A stretch of 14,112 bases of DNA. It comes from Hyphomicrobiales bacterium (lineage in GTDB: Bacteria > Pseudomonadota > Alphaproteobacteria > Rhizobiales > Devosiaceae). This document shows positions 1 to 7,431 of the stretch, in pieces. The first letter of the stretch is position 1. Every line of letters starts with the position of its first letter. The position numbers were made by a program, and so were the translations under genes. The notes beneath the pieces were generated by a model that made no database searches, was not told the origin of the DNA, and saw only the letters and a program-made list of their open reading frames with translations. The stretch covers positions 1 to 14,112 of the forward strand of contig JALWTJ010000409.1 of the NCBI GenBank assembly GCA_027082895.1, in the 5' to 3' direction.

Positions 1-650
1 ATGGTAAAGATCATTCCCGGTTTGAGTTCCGGACCCTCGCCGGGGGTGCCGAAATGCATGATGTTGGGCTCGTCATGGAACAGTTGGCCCAGACCGTGGC
101 CGACGAAATCCCGAACCACGCTGGCCCGCTCGCTTTCGGCATATTGCTGGATGGCAGCGCCAATGTCGCCGGTGGTATTGCCCGGAATGGCGGCAGCGAT
201 CCCCCGTTCAAGGCTTTCATAGGTGATGCGGATCAGGCGTTCGGCCTTGCGGGAAATTTCGCCGACCGGGTACATGCGGGAGCTGTCCCCGTGCCAGCCA
301 TCTACGATGTAGGTGAGATCGATGTTGACAATATCCCCTTCGCGCAGCACCCGGTCGCCGGGAATGCCATGGCAGACCACATGGTTGATGGAGGTGCAGA
401 CGGAGTGCCGGTAGCCGCGATAAAAAAGGGTGGCGGGCACGCCGCCATGGTCCATGCCGAATTCGTAGGCCAGCCGGTCCAGCCGGGCGGTGGTCACGCC
501 GGGACGGACATGTTCAACGAGCATGTCAAGGGCGCGGGCCGTCAGGGCACCTGCCTTGCGCATGCCGGCAAATCCGGCCTCCGAATGCAGGGGAATGACG
601 CCCGGGGCCCGCTTCAGGGTACCCGGATCCGCTTCGACATAGGTGACCAT
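1..650 (-). CDS. map: Type I methionine aminopeptidase (C-terminus cut by window edge)
   Basis: Removes the initiator methionine from nascent proteins in the cytoplasm, using a dinuclear metal centre. Read leftwards from ATG at 648-650, 216 complete codons are present before the window ends. Four of the five metal ligands expected in the family are visible, in the order D111 (VNIDLT), D122 (HGDSS) and H185 (FVGHGLG), with the substrate-binding His at H94 (VCHGIP). The visible part stops at PGMIFT, just before the expected FTIEP glutamate and the last ligand glutamate, so roughly 50-60 residues are missing through truncation by the window, not decay. A GGGAAG-like ribosome site lies about 9 bases upstream of the start. 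It lies downstream of sfsA on the same strand after a 161-bp gap. I recall sfsA-map as a common rhizobial order. Identification is very secure. Confidence 0.96.
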   Translation of the reverse strand, partial: MVTYVEADPGTLKRAPGVIPLHSEAGFAGMRKAGALTARALDMLVEHVRPGVTTARLDRLAYEFGMDHGGVPATLFYRGYRHSVCTSINHVVCHGIPGDRVLREGDIVNIDLTYIVDGWHGDSSRMYPVGEISRKAERLIRITYESLERGIAAAIPGNTTGDIGAAIQQYAESERASVVRDFVGHGLGQLFHDEPNIMHFGTPGEGPELKPGMIFT

Positions 651-811
651 TGGCGTTTCTTCCCGTTATCCGTGCTGGTGTGGCGTGTATGTTGTAACCC
701 GGCCATCTGGTGGCCCGGCGTTGAAGTTGCGGCGGCGGCGTGTTCTTTCCCCCGGGCACCGGTGTGTGAATTTTCATTTCTCCCGCCCCGGATGACTCCG
801 GCACCATCATG

Positions 812-1522
812 TTAGCCCGTTGGCATCTGGATGGAAAGAGGGCGGGACAGGCGCAGATGGGTGGGCGTGATGTCGCAGCCAAAGGCAAGGGCCGTGACCC
901 CGGCTTCCCGTGCGTGGGCAAAGGCACGGACATATTCGGGGTCATTGTCCCGGCACAGGGTAAATGTGTGGCAATCGGTGCGCTGCACCACATAGATGGT
1001 GACGGCCCGATGCCCCGCCTCGCACATGCGCGCCATTTCATTCAGGTGCCGGGCACCGCGGGTGGTGGGACTGTCGGGGAATTCGGCAAGGCCGGTTTGC
1101 CGGGAATAGTGGACGTTCTTGACTTCCACATAGCAGTCGGGCCTGTCCGGGCCACGCAACAGGAAATCGATGCGGCTTTTTTCTCCATATCGGACCTCGG
1201 CCTGGAAATCGGGCCAGTCGGCAAGGGCAGGGATCGCGCCCTCCTTGAGGGCTTCGGCCACCAGCTGGTTGGGGCGGGCCGTGTTGATTCCTACCAGCCC
1301 GCCGGGCATTTCGACAAATTCCAGGGACCAGGGGAGCTTGCGCTTTTCATTGTCGGAACGCCAGATCCAGACCGGGTTGCCCGGATCCGTCAGGCCGGTC
1401 ATGGCGCCGGTGTTGGCGCAGTGAACGGTCAGCTCGCTGCCGTCGTTCAACCGGACATCGGCCAGGAAGCGCTTGTAACGCCGGATCAGGGTGGCACGCT
1501 GCATGGTGGAGGGAAGTTGCAT
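812..1522 (-). CDS. sfsA: SfsA family DNA-binding/nuclease-like protein
   Basis: Full-length SfsA (236 aa; the family is about 230-240). The E. coli member was named sugar fermentation stimulation protein. It binds DNA non-specifically and has a PD-(D/E)XK nuclease-like fold, but its physiological role is unsettled. Visible family motifs are HCANTGAM (34-41), GINTARPNQLV (78-88), SRIDFLL (116-122), YVEVKNV (131-137) and FPDSPTTRGARHL (148-160). D119, E133 and K135 fit the D...ExK active-site pattern. ATG at 1520-1522 is preferred over the in-frame Met7 because an AGG-containing stretch precedes it and nothing purine-rich precedes Met7. It is divergent from the CinA-like gene across about 250 bp and probably runs into map. 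Confidence 0.95.
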   Translation of the reverse strand: MQLPSTMQRATLIRRYKRFLADVRLNDGSELTVHCANTGAMTGLTDPGNPVWIWRSDNEKRKLPWSLEFVEMPGGLVGINTARPNQLVAEALKEGAIPALADWPDFQAEVRYGEKSRIDFLLRGPDRPDCYVEVKNVHYSRQTGLAEFPDSPTTRGARHLNEMARMCEAGHRAVTIYVVQRTDCHTFTLCRDNDPEYVRAFAHAREAGVTALAFGCDITPTHLRLSRPLSIQMPTG

Positions 1523-1697
1523 CGGGTGCGGAGGCCTTTGTTTCCTGTAAAATGTCCGGGTGTGCGTGCGCTGTTTTCGTTCGGGAGCGGGTTCGGTTTA
1601 TCCCATGGGTTCAAAGATGGAAATCCGTGCCGTGCCGGTCGGGGTGCTTTTGCGGGGAAAAAGCGGTTTCCCGCGGTGTGCTGCGGGATGCGGCAGC

Positions 1698-1726
1698 TTG
1701 AGTTTTGGCGTATGAATGGGCATAAG
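1698..1726 (+). promoter_or_regulatory. Candidate sigma-70 promoter for the CinA-like/gpt operon
   Basis: TTGAGT (1698-1703) and CATAAG (1721-1726) are separated by 17 bases, each matching 4 of 6 consensus positions. The site lies 48-76 bp upstream of the chosen CinA-like start in the divergent gap 1523-1773. The rest of that gap holds an imperfect hairpin (GCGGGGAAA/TTTCCCGC, about 1652-1674). I saw no clear -35/-10 pair for sfsA on the other strand. Inferred by eye only. Confidence 0.4.
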
Positions 1727-1773
1727 GTTTCTTTTTGTGCCCGGCGTGATTCCGGGTGCCAGGTGCCGGTGTG

Positions 1774-2559
1774 ATGCCCATGAATTCTGCCAGTGAAAAG
1801 ATCGTGCGTGCGGCTGCGCTGGTCATTGGTGATGAAATCCTGTCGGGACGGACGGCGGACAGGAACATCGTTGAAATTGCCCGAATGTGTACCGATGGCG
1901 GAATCGTGCTGCACGAGGTGCGGATTATCGGCGATGACATGGACGAGATCATTACCGCGCTGAATGCCTTGCGGCACGCCCATGACTATGTCTTTACCAC
2001 CGGAGGGATCGGGCCGACCCATGACGACATCACGGCGGAGGCGGTGGCGCGGGCCTTTGGGGTACCCCTGGAGCATCGGCAGGAGGCGGCGGACCGGATC
2101 GCGGAGAAATTCGGCAGGAAGGTGCTGACACCGGGGGGATTGCGGATGGCACGCATTCCCCGAGGGGCGGACCTGATCGACAATCCGGTCTCCGGTGCGC
2201 CCGGTTTCCGGATCGGCAACGTGTTCGTCATGGCCGGGGTGCCGGAAATCATGCGGGCCATGCTGCACGGGATCGCACCGACCCTTGCAGGGGGCACACG
2301 GCTGGAAAGCCGCACCGTTCCGGTGGGGGTGGGGGAGAGCACCATTGCCACCGATCTGGCGGCAGTTCAGGAAAGGTTCCCGGATGTCAGCATTGGTTCC
2401 TATCCCCTGATGGGGAAGCAAGGGGTGCTGACCGAGGTCGTTTTGCGGTGCGGGGACGTGAACATGCTGGAAAATGCCACGCGGGCCGTGCAGCAGGTGG
2501 TGGATGCCTGCCATGAGCGCCGGGGGATCACACTGACGTCCGAAACACGGACGCAATAG
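1774..2559 (+). CDS. CinA N-terminal/MoaB-like molybdopterin-binding domain protein
   Basis: A 261-aa protein of the COG1058 type: the MoaB/MogA-like fold found at the N-terminus of CinA (competence/damage-inducible protein), without the C-terminal nicotinamide-nucleotide amidase domain. Motifs are IGDEILSG (18-25), TTGGIGPTHDDIT (75-87, the family signature), NPVSGAPGF (137-145) and VMAGVP (152-157). Stand-alone members are common in Alphaproteobacteria. The substrate is not established, and cofactor or nucleotide pyrophosphatase activity is only a guess from CinA. The frame is open from GTG 1756, but ATG 1774 is chosen because AGGTG (1761-1765) lies 8 bases before it. ATG 1780 is the next alternative. 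gpt follows 13 bp downstream, indicating co-transcription. Confidence 0.9.
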   Translation: MPMNSASEKIVRAAALVIGDEILSGRTADRNIVEIARMCTDGGIVLHEVRIIGDDMDEIITALNALRHAHDYVFTTGGIGPTHDDITAEAVARAFGVPLEHRQEAADRIAEKFGRKVLTPGGLRMARIPRGADLIDNPVSGAPGFRIGNVFVMAGVPEIMRAMLHGIAPTLAGGTRLESRTVPVGVGESTIATDLAAVQERFPDVSIGSYPLMGKQGVLTEVVLRCGDVNMLENATRAVQQVVDACHERRGITLTSETRTQ

Positions 2560-2572
2560 CGGGGAAAGAAAG

Positions 2573-3058
2573 ATGGATTCACAAAACAAGTCCTTTCCGG
2601 TGACATGGGACCAGTTCCACCGGGATTCGCGGGCGCTGGCCTGGCGTCTGACGGAAAAGGGGCCCTTTGAGGCGCTGGTGGCGATTACCCGGGGCGGGCT
2701 GGTGCCGGCGGCCATCGTGGCGCGGGAGTTGAATATCCGGCTGGTGGAGACGGTGTCCATCCGTTCCTATGACCATCAGAGCCAGGGGGAGCTGGAGGTG
2801 ATGAAGACCATTACCGAGGCGGTGCTGAACACGAAGGGCAAGGTGCTGATCGTTGACGATCTGGTAGACACGGGGGCCACGGCCCGGGTGGTCCGCGACA
2901 TGTTGCCGGAGGCCCATTTTGCCACCGTTTATGCCAAGCCCAAGGGGCGGCCGCTGGTGGATACGTTCATCACCGAGGTGTCCCAGGATACCTGGATCTA
3001 TTTCCCCTGGGATCTGGAAGTGGCCTATGCACCCCCGATCCATGGGGGAACCGACTAG
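2573..3058 (+). CDS. gpt: Xanthine-guanine phosphoribosyltransferase
   Basis: Purine salvage enzyme that transfers ribose 5-phosphate from PRPP to xanthine, guanine or hypoxanthine; usually a peripheral membrane-associated tetramer. At 161 aa it is slightly longer than E. coli Gpt (152). The PRPP-binding motif VLIVDDLVDTGAT is at 91-103, the PPi-loop-like ITRGGLVP at 38-45, the conserved ISSYDH-equivalent SIRSYDH at 62-68, AKPKGRPLVD at 121-130, and the purine-stacking Trp in QDTWI at 138-142. A GGAAAG ribosome site sits just upstream of ATG 2573. It lies 13 bp after the CinA-like gene and 49 bp before the tRNA. Whether it shares the tRNA transcript cannot be told; I see no terminator between them. 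Confidence 0.96.
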   Translation: MDSQNKSFPVTWDQFHRDSRALAWRLTEKGPFEALVAITRGGLVPAAIVARELNIRLVETVSIRSYDHQSQGELEVMKTITEAVLNTKGKVLIVDDLVDTGATARVVRDMLPEAHFATVYAKPKGRPLVDTFITEVSQDTWIYFPWDLEVAYAPPIHGGTD

Positions 3059-3107
3059 GCGGGGTTGACGGCGGCAACAAATCGCCGGGGCATTCCGGTC
3101 TTTCTTT

Positions 3108-3196
3108 GCGGGCGTGGTGGAACTGGTAGACACACAGGACTTAAAATCCTGAGAAAGGCAACTTTCGTGCGGGTTCGACCCCCGCCGCCCGCACCA
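3108..3196 (+). tRNA. tRNA-Leu (anticodon UAA)
   Basis: An 89-nt class II tRNA. The acceptor stem is GCGGGCG (3108-3114) pairing perfectly with CGCCCGC (3186-3192), with discriminator A 3193 and encoded CCA (3194-3196). The D-arm contains GG in AACTGGTAGAC. The anticodon stem CAGGA/TCCTG encloses loop CTTAAAA, putting the anticodon TAA at 3142-3144. The long variable arm (AGAAAGGCAACTTTCGT region) is typical of Leu/Ser tRNAs, and the T-arm is GCGGG-TTCGACC-CCCGC. It decodes UUA and UUG, rare codons in this high-GC sequence. Confidence 0.97.
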
Positions 3197-3397
3197 TTTC
3201 CCAATGGGGGGGCTGGTGCATTCCGTGTGCGCCGCTTCCTTTCTTTTCCGGTGTTTTCGGGCAGGTTTTTCAAAAGTCTTCATCTGCTGCAATCCGGGTG
3301 GGGACAAAATGTAGCGCTGTGTGCCTGTTGTTCCGTGGCGCATGCGTGCTAGCCTTGCCCTGTTTGTTATTTTTGAAATTCACGGGGATGCGGAACA

Positions 3398-4813
3398 ATG
3401 GAAAAAGCAGATATCGGGCTTTATGGCCTGGCGGTGATGGGCAGCAATCTGGCGCTGAACATTGCGGAAAAGGGCTACCGGGTGGCGGTGAGCAATCGTA
3501 CCGCGTCCAAGATTGATGAATTCGTGGCCGGGGCGGGAGACCTTGCGGGGCAGCTGGTGCCCAACGCGGATCTGGGGGCGTTCGTGGCTTCCATCAAGAG
3601 GCCGCGCTCCATCATCATCATGGTCAAGGCGGGCAAGCCGGTGGACCTGACCATTCAGGCCCTGTTGCCGCATCTGGAAAAGGGGGATGCGATCATCGAG
3701 GCGGGCAATGCCAACTACCGGGACAGCGTGCGCCGCTACGATGAACTGACTCCCAAGGGAATCGGTTTTCTGGGCATCGGTGTTTCGGGGGGCGAGGAAG
3801 GCGCGCGCCACGGTCCCTCGATCATGGTCGGAGGTTCCCGGGAGCAGTGGCACAATGCGGAAAAGGTGCTGACGGACATTGCGGCGAAATATGATGGGGA
3901 GCCGTGCTGCGCCTATCTGGGGCCGGGGGGCGCGGGCCATTTCGTCAAAACCATTCATAACGGTATCGAATATGCCGACATGCAGATGATTGCTGAAATC
4001 TACGGCATCATGCGGGACGGAATGGGAATGAGCCCGCTGGCCTGTGCCGAGGTGTTCAAGAGCTGGAATGCGGGGCCGCTCAGTTCCTACCTGATCGAGA
4101 TCACGGGACTGGTACTGGAAGCGGTGGACGAAAAGACCGGCAAGCCGCTGGTCGAACTCATTCTGGACAAGGCGGGCCAGAAGGGAACCGGGCGCTGGTC
4201 GGCCATAGCGGCGCAGGAACTGGGAGTAGCGGCAACCACCATCGAGGGAGCCGTTGCCGCCCGCTCTCTTTCTGCGATCAAGGAGCAGCGGGTTGCCGCT
4301 TCCGCCATCTATGACTCGGTGCCGGTGGAAAAATGTTCCGCTACCCTTGAGCAGCTTGAACATGCGTTGCTGGCGGGAAAGATTGCGGCCTATGCACAAG
4401 GGTTTGCCGTTCTGAGCAAGGCTTCGGAGGAGAATGGCTGGGATCTTCCCCTGGGAACCATTGCCCGCATCTGGCGGGCCGGGTGCATTATCCGGTCGCG
4501 GTTCCTTGACCAGATGGCTTCGTCCTACGAAAAGGACGATGCGGTCAACCTGATGGTGGCGCCGGATTTCGTCCGGATCATGGAAGCGAACAATGGTGCC
4601 CTGCGCCGGGTAGTGGCCGACGGGGCGCTTGCCGGTTCACCCATGCCGTGCCTGGGGGCGGCGCTGGCCTATTTCGACGGCTACCGGCAGGCGCAGGGAA
4701 CGGCCAATCTCATTCAGGGGCAGCGGGACTTTTTCGGCGCCCACGGTTTCATCCTGACCGATCGGGAAGGGGAACAGCACGGGGATTGGCCGCCAACACT
4801 CGAGACAGACTGA
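3398..4813 (+). CDS. gnd: 6-Phosphogluconate dehydrogenase, NADP-dependent, decarboxylating
   Basis: Oxidises and decarboxylates 6-phosphogluconate to ribulose 5-phosphate with NADP in the cytoplasm (oxidative pentose phosphate pathway). At 471 aa it is the long, E. coli/sheep-like form. The Rossmann motif GLAVMG is at 10-15 with NRT at 33-35, where the Arg binds the NADP 2'-phosphate. VSGGEEGARHGPSIMVGG lies at 129-146. Catalytic Lys184 and Glu191 lie in KTIHNGIEY, and the C-terminal substrate ligands are R443 and H449 (RDFFGAH). The conserved IDGGN segment reads IIEAGN (99-104), an unusual variant that keeps the Asn. A weak possible promoter is TTGTTC-N16-TAGCCT (3328-3355). The gap 3197-3397 holds nothing else evident. 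It precedes ybaK by 19 bp, probably in one operon. Confidence 0.97.
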   Translation: MEKADIGLYGLAVMGSNLALNIAEKGYRVAVSNRTASKIDEFVAGAGDLAGQLVPNADLGAFVASIKRPRSIIIMVKAGKPVDLTIQALLPHLEKGDAIIEAGNANYRDSVRRYDELTPKGIGFLGIGVSGGEEGARHGPSIMVGGSREQWHNAEKVLTDIAAKYDGEPCCAYLGPGGAGHFVKTIHNGIEYADMQMIAEIYGIMRDGMGMSPLACAEVFKSWNAGPLSSYLIEITGLVLEAVDEKTGKPLVELILDKAGQKGTGRWSAIAAQELGVAATTIEGAVAARSLSAIKEQRVAASAIYDSVPVEKCSATLEQLEHALLAGKIAAYAQGFAVLSKASEENGWDLPLGTIARIWRAGCIIRSRFLDQMASSYEKDDAVNLMVAPDFVRIMEANNGALRRVVADGALAGSPMPCLGAALAYFDGYRQAQGTANLIQGQRDFFGAHGFILTDREGEQHGDWPPTLETD

Positions 4814-4832
4814 CAAGAGGAAAAGCAATCAC

Positions 4833-5300
4833 ATGCGCAGTATCGAAAGGGTCCGTCTGGCGGCGGACCGGTTGGGGCTTGGTGTCCGCATCCTGGAACT
4901 GGAGCAATCCACGCGCACGGCAGCGCAGGCGGCGGATGCGTGCGGGTGCCCGGTGTCGGCCATCGTCAAGAGCATGGTGTTCGAGCGGGCCGATGACGGC
5001 TCGCTGGTGCTGGTGCTGGTGAGCGGGGCGCACAACGCTGATCTGAAGAAGCTGAAAGCCCTGTTCGGGTGCAAGTTGCGGCCGGCGAAGGCGGAGAAGG
5101 TGCGGGAACAGACCGGGTTTGCCATTGGTGGTGTGGCACCGGTGGGGCATGTCAATCCGCTTCCCGTCTATATGGATGAGATTCTTCTGGACCATGAACG
5201 GGTCTGGGCGGCGGCGGGCACACCCAATGCCCTGTTTGCGGTTGCGCCGGAAACGTTGCGCGAAAAGACCGGTGCCCGAATCATTCAGGTGGCGGACTGA
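4833..5300 (+). CDS. YbaK/EbsC family aminoacyl-tRNA deacylase
   Basis: A 155-aa stand-alone tRNA-editing domain of the YbaK/ProX superfamily, which hydrolyses mischarged tRNA in trans (for example Cys- or Ala-tRNA-Pro). The exact substrate cannot be read from the sequence. K46 in IVKSMVF sits at the position of the family's invariant lysine. The signature GGVAPVGH is at 99-106 and the GTP-N loop (129-132) near the C-terminus. A strong ribosome site, AGAGGAAAAG, precedes ATG 4833. It is 19 bp downstream of gnd and likely co-transcribed, although the two functions have no obvious connection. The last 16 bp, including the stop, overlap the 3' end of the convergent acetyltransferase gene. Confidence 0.92.
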   Translation: MRSIERVRLAADRLGLGVRILELEQSTRTAAQAADACGCPVSAIVKSMVFERADDGSLVLVLVSGAHNADLKKLKALFGCKLRPAKAEKVREQTGFAIGGVAPVGHVNPLPVYMDEILLDHERVWAAAGTPNALFAVAPETLREKTGARIIQVAD

Positions 5301-5857
5301 GTCGCGTTGCTGTGGGACTTGGCAAGGGTCTTGTACATGACGAGCGCGTCCACAAGGCCAAGGCGGGGGTGATCAAAGGCGCCGGGCAGGCGCCCGACGG
5401 TTGCAAAACCAAGCTGGTGCCACAGCTTGATGGCCCCCATGTTGCTGGCAATGACGAAGTTGAACTGCATGGCCGTGAAACCGGCCCTTTCGGCCTGTTC
5501 GAGCGCGTGGATGGCCATGGCACGGGCGATGCCCCGGCGACGAAAGGCGGGGTCGACTGCAAATCCCGCATTGGCCACATGGGCGCCGCCGCCGCCCTGA
5601 TTGGGGCGCAGATAGAAGGTGCCTGATATTTTGATTCCGCAGACGGCAACAAATACCTGATGACTTTGTGAAAACCAGTAATCCAGCGCCTGTTCCTCGT
5701 TCATGTTGCGCTCAAGGGTATAGGTTTCTCCCGCCCGGATGATCGGTTGCAGAATGTGCCAGATGCCGGAGCGATCCCGCGCGGTGGCCGGCCGTGTTTT
5801 GAGGCGGCCGGTTTCCGGCGTCCCGGCCGTTGGAGGATCATTCGGTGGGGCACCCAT
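5285..5857 (-). CDS. GNAT family N-acetyltransferase
   Basis: A 190-aa protein with one GNAT fold, predicted to move an acetyl group from acetyl-CoA to an amine. The substrate is unknown. The fold starts near residue 21 (TRPATARD) after a Pro-rich leader. Motif A is at 100-121 with the CoA pyrophosphate loop RRRGIA (106-111), followed by motif B-like ASNMGAIKLWHQLGF (137-151). The early IIRAGETYTL segment (39-48) is typical of a group often annotated phosphinothricin-acetyltransferase-like, but that substrate should not be assumed. ATG 5855-5857 lies 6 bp after the MFS stop with no clear ribosome site, so translation is probably coupled. The 3' end overlaps ybaK by 16 bp in convergent orientation. 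Confidence 0.9.
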   Translation of the reverse strand: MGAPPNDPPTAGTPETGRLKTRPATARDRSGIWHILQPIIRAGETYTLERNMNEEQALDYWFSQSHQVFVAVCGIKISGTFYLRPNQGGGGAHVANAGFAVDPAFRRRGIARAMAIHALEQAERAGFTAMQFNFVIASNMGAIKLWHQLGFATVGRLPGAFDHPRLGLVDALVMYKTLAKSHSNATQSAT

Positions 5858-5863
5858 GGCATA

Positions 5864-7177
5864 TCACATGTCCGGGTCGTGGGGGGGCACGGCGATTTCA
5901 CCCGGTTTGGCAATTTCGGGGGCATGAACGGTGGCATCGGCGTCATGCCGGGAGCGCAGATGAAAGCGTTTCACGGTATAATAGAACACCATGAAGGACA
6001 GCAGGACGAGGATGCCGGCGAAAAAGAACGACGCGCCGGGGAAATATCCCGGGGCATTGGGGGAGGTGGTGAAATAGCTGAAAAGCTGGGTGGCGGCGAG
6101 GGGGCCGATAATGGCGGTCAGGGAATTGGTGGCATTGACGGCCCCCTGCAGTTCCCCCTGGGAATTGTCCGGTATCTGGCGGGACAGCATGCCGTTGATG
6201 GCGGGGGCGGCGAGGCCGGAAAAGGCGCCGATGATCAGGTAGCCATACAGGCCGACCGGGGTGTGGATGAACGAGGTGCCGAAAAAGGCGATTGCCGCGG
6301 CAAGCATGCCCAGAATGACGGTGGAACTTTCGCCGAACCGCTTGATGACAGGGCCGATGAGCACGCCCTGCACCAGGGCAAAGAGAAAGCCGAACACGGC
6401 CAGGGAACGCCCGATCTGGGCCGAATTCCAGTCAAAGCGCTCGATGGTGAAGAAATTCCACACTGAAGGATATGTCTGGCTGGCAAGGGAGAATAGGAAC
6501 AGGGCGCCCAGCATCCAGATCACGGCGGGATAGGGGCGGAAGGCCAGGATGGCGCCCAGCGGGTTGGCGCGCCGGATGTCGAAGCGCCGGCGCTTGCGCA
6601 TGGTCAGGCTTTCGGGAAGGATGAACAGGCCGAACAGGAAGTTGGAAAAGGCCAGTCCGGCGGCGGCGTAAAAGGGCGCGCGGGGGGAGAGCACCCCCAG
6701 TTCGCCGCCGATGACGGGACCGACAATGAAGCCCAGCCCGAAGGCGGCCCCGATCAAGCCGAAACGCTGGGAGCGCTTTTCGGGCGGGGTGATGTCGGCA
6801 ATATAGGCGGTGGCGGTGGCAACGGCGGCTCCGGATATGCCGGCGGCTATGCGGCCCACGAACAGCCAGCCGATGGAGGGGGCAAAGCCCATGATCAGAT
6901 AGTCGATGGTCAGCCCGACAAGGGACAGGAGCAGGACCGGACGGCGGCCGAACCGGTCCGACAGGTTGCCCAGAACCGGGGAAAACAGGAATTGCAACAG
7001 CGCATAGACGAAGACAAGATAGCCGCCAACCACGGCGCTGCGGGCGATGGTACCATGGGAAAGCTCAAGGATCAGTTCGGGCAGAACGGGCAGAATGATG
7101 CCCAGCCCGACCATGTCCAGCAGGATGGTGACGAGAATGAACCCCAGGGTCAGGCGGGAATTTCGTGCAACGGGCAT
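5864..7177 (-). CDS. MFS transporter, TCR/Tet-like (TetA-type) drug:H+ antiporter family
   Basis: A 437-aa inner-membrane protein with about 12 hydrophobic segments and a charged C-terminal tail of about 35 residues. The loop 2-3 motif A is GNLSDRFGRRP (70-80). An antiporter motif C-like stretch runs over GFIVGPVIGG (149-158). The DITPPEKRSQRFG loop (128-140) is typical of the TetA-like branch. The central cytoplasmic loop is basic (RKRRRF, 194-199). Automatic annotation would likely say tetracycline efflux, but these chromosomal alphaproteobacterial relatives generally have unknown substrates. The ATG at 7175-7177 follows a ribosome-site region that occurs as a 15-bp tandem duplication. It probably forms a unit with the downstream acetyltransferase (6-bp gap). 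Confidence 0.92.
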   Translation of the reverse strand: MPVARNSRLTLGFILVTILLDMVGLGIILPVLPELILELSHGTIARSAVVGGYLVFVYALLQFLFSPVLGNLSDRFGRRPVLLLSLVGLTIDYLIMGFAPSIGWLFVGRIAAGISGAAVATATAYIADITPPEKRSQRFGLIGAAFGLGFIVGPVIGGELGVLSPRAPFYAAAGLAFSNFLFGLFILPESLTMRKRRRFDIRRANPLGAILAFRPYPAVIWMLGALFLFSLASQTYPSVWNFFTIERFDWNSAQIGRSLAVFGFLFALVQGVLIGPVIKRFGESSTVILGMLAAAIAFFGTSFIHTPVGLYGYLIIGAFSGLAAPAINGMLSRQIPDNSQGELQGAVNATNSLTAIIGPLAATQLFSYFTTSPNAPGYFPGASFFFAGILVLLSFMVFYYTVKRFHLRSRHDADATVHAPEIAKPGEIAVPPHDPDM

Positions 7178-7180
7178 GTG

Positions 7181-7210
7181 TTCTGGAAGTCCTCTTTCTG
7201 GAAGTCCTCG
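7181..7210 (-). repeat. 15-bp tandem duplication covering the MFS ribosome-binding region
   Basis: On the plus strand TTCTGGAAGTCCTCT (7181-7195) is followed at once by TTCTGGAAGTCCTCG (7196-7210), identical in 14 of 15 bases. On the transcribed minus strand each copy carries GAGGA, a Shine-Dalgarno-like core. The proximal one lies about 12 bases before the MFS start codon and the other 15 bases further upstream. The rest of the 254-bp gap (7178-7431) has no supported gene. Confidence 0.85.
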
Positions 7211-7344
7211 TCAAGATTCCCGCCAGCACGCGAAGGGGCCGGGTGATGGTCTGCGTTCAGGCACCTGCAGGCCTGCTCCTGATGACAGGATGGGCCGCCG
7301 GCGGTGTTCCTGTCCCCCCTTCGGGAGGCGCCAGCCTGGCCCTG

Positions 7345-7361
7345 ATGGCCTGTCAGGCCAT
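7345..7361. repeat. Short perfect hairpin between monooxygenase and MFS genes
   Basis: ATGGCCT-GTC-AGGCCAT forms a 7-bp perfect stem with a 3-nt loop, about 70 bp past the monooxygenase stop. It lacks a T-run on either side, so it is not a standard intrinsic terminator. An operator dyad or RNA-stability hairpin is possible. Confidence 0.45.
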
Positions 7362-7431
7362 TGAGCTAGTGCAAATGCGGACCGGTTGCAAGTTTCCCGT
7401 GCACCGGCAGAGGAAGAAGGTTCGCTGGCAT

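Noticed and set aside
54..1774. Plus-strand frames of 253 and 321 codons opposite map and sfsA
   Set aside because: Gly/His-rich mirror frames of two genes with full motif sets; the second also crosses a real intergenic gap.
1486..2760. 424-codon open frame on the minus strand opposite the CinA-like gene
   Set aside because: The protein is His/Arg/Pro-rich without any domain, while the opposite strand encodes a clear CinA-N signature. It is a high-GC shadow frame.
3197..3397. Terminator or small gene between tRNA-Leu and gnd
   Set aside because: No stem followed by a T-run and no frame with coding character was found; only a weak promoter-like pair near 3328-3355.
3380..4399. 339-codon minus-strand frame opposite gnd
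   Set aside because: Antisense to a complete 6-phosphogluconate dehydrogenase; composition is Arg/His-rich with no recognisable motif.
5864..7177. Calling the MFS gene a true tetracycline-resistance determinant with a TetR-type operator upstream
   Set aside because: TetA-like motifs are present, but there is no adjacent regulator gene and no clear tet-type operator. Drug specificity cannot be read from sequence.
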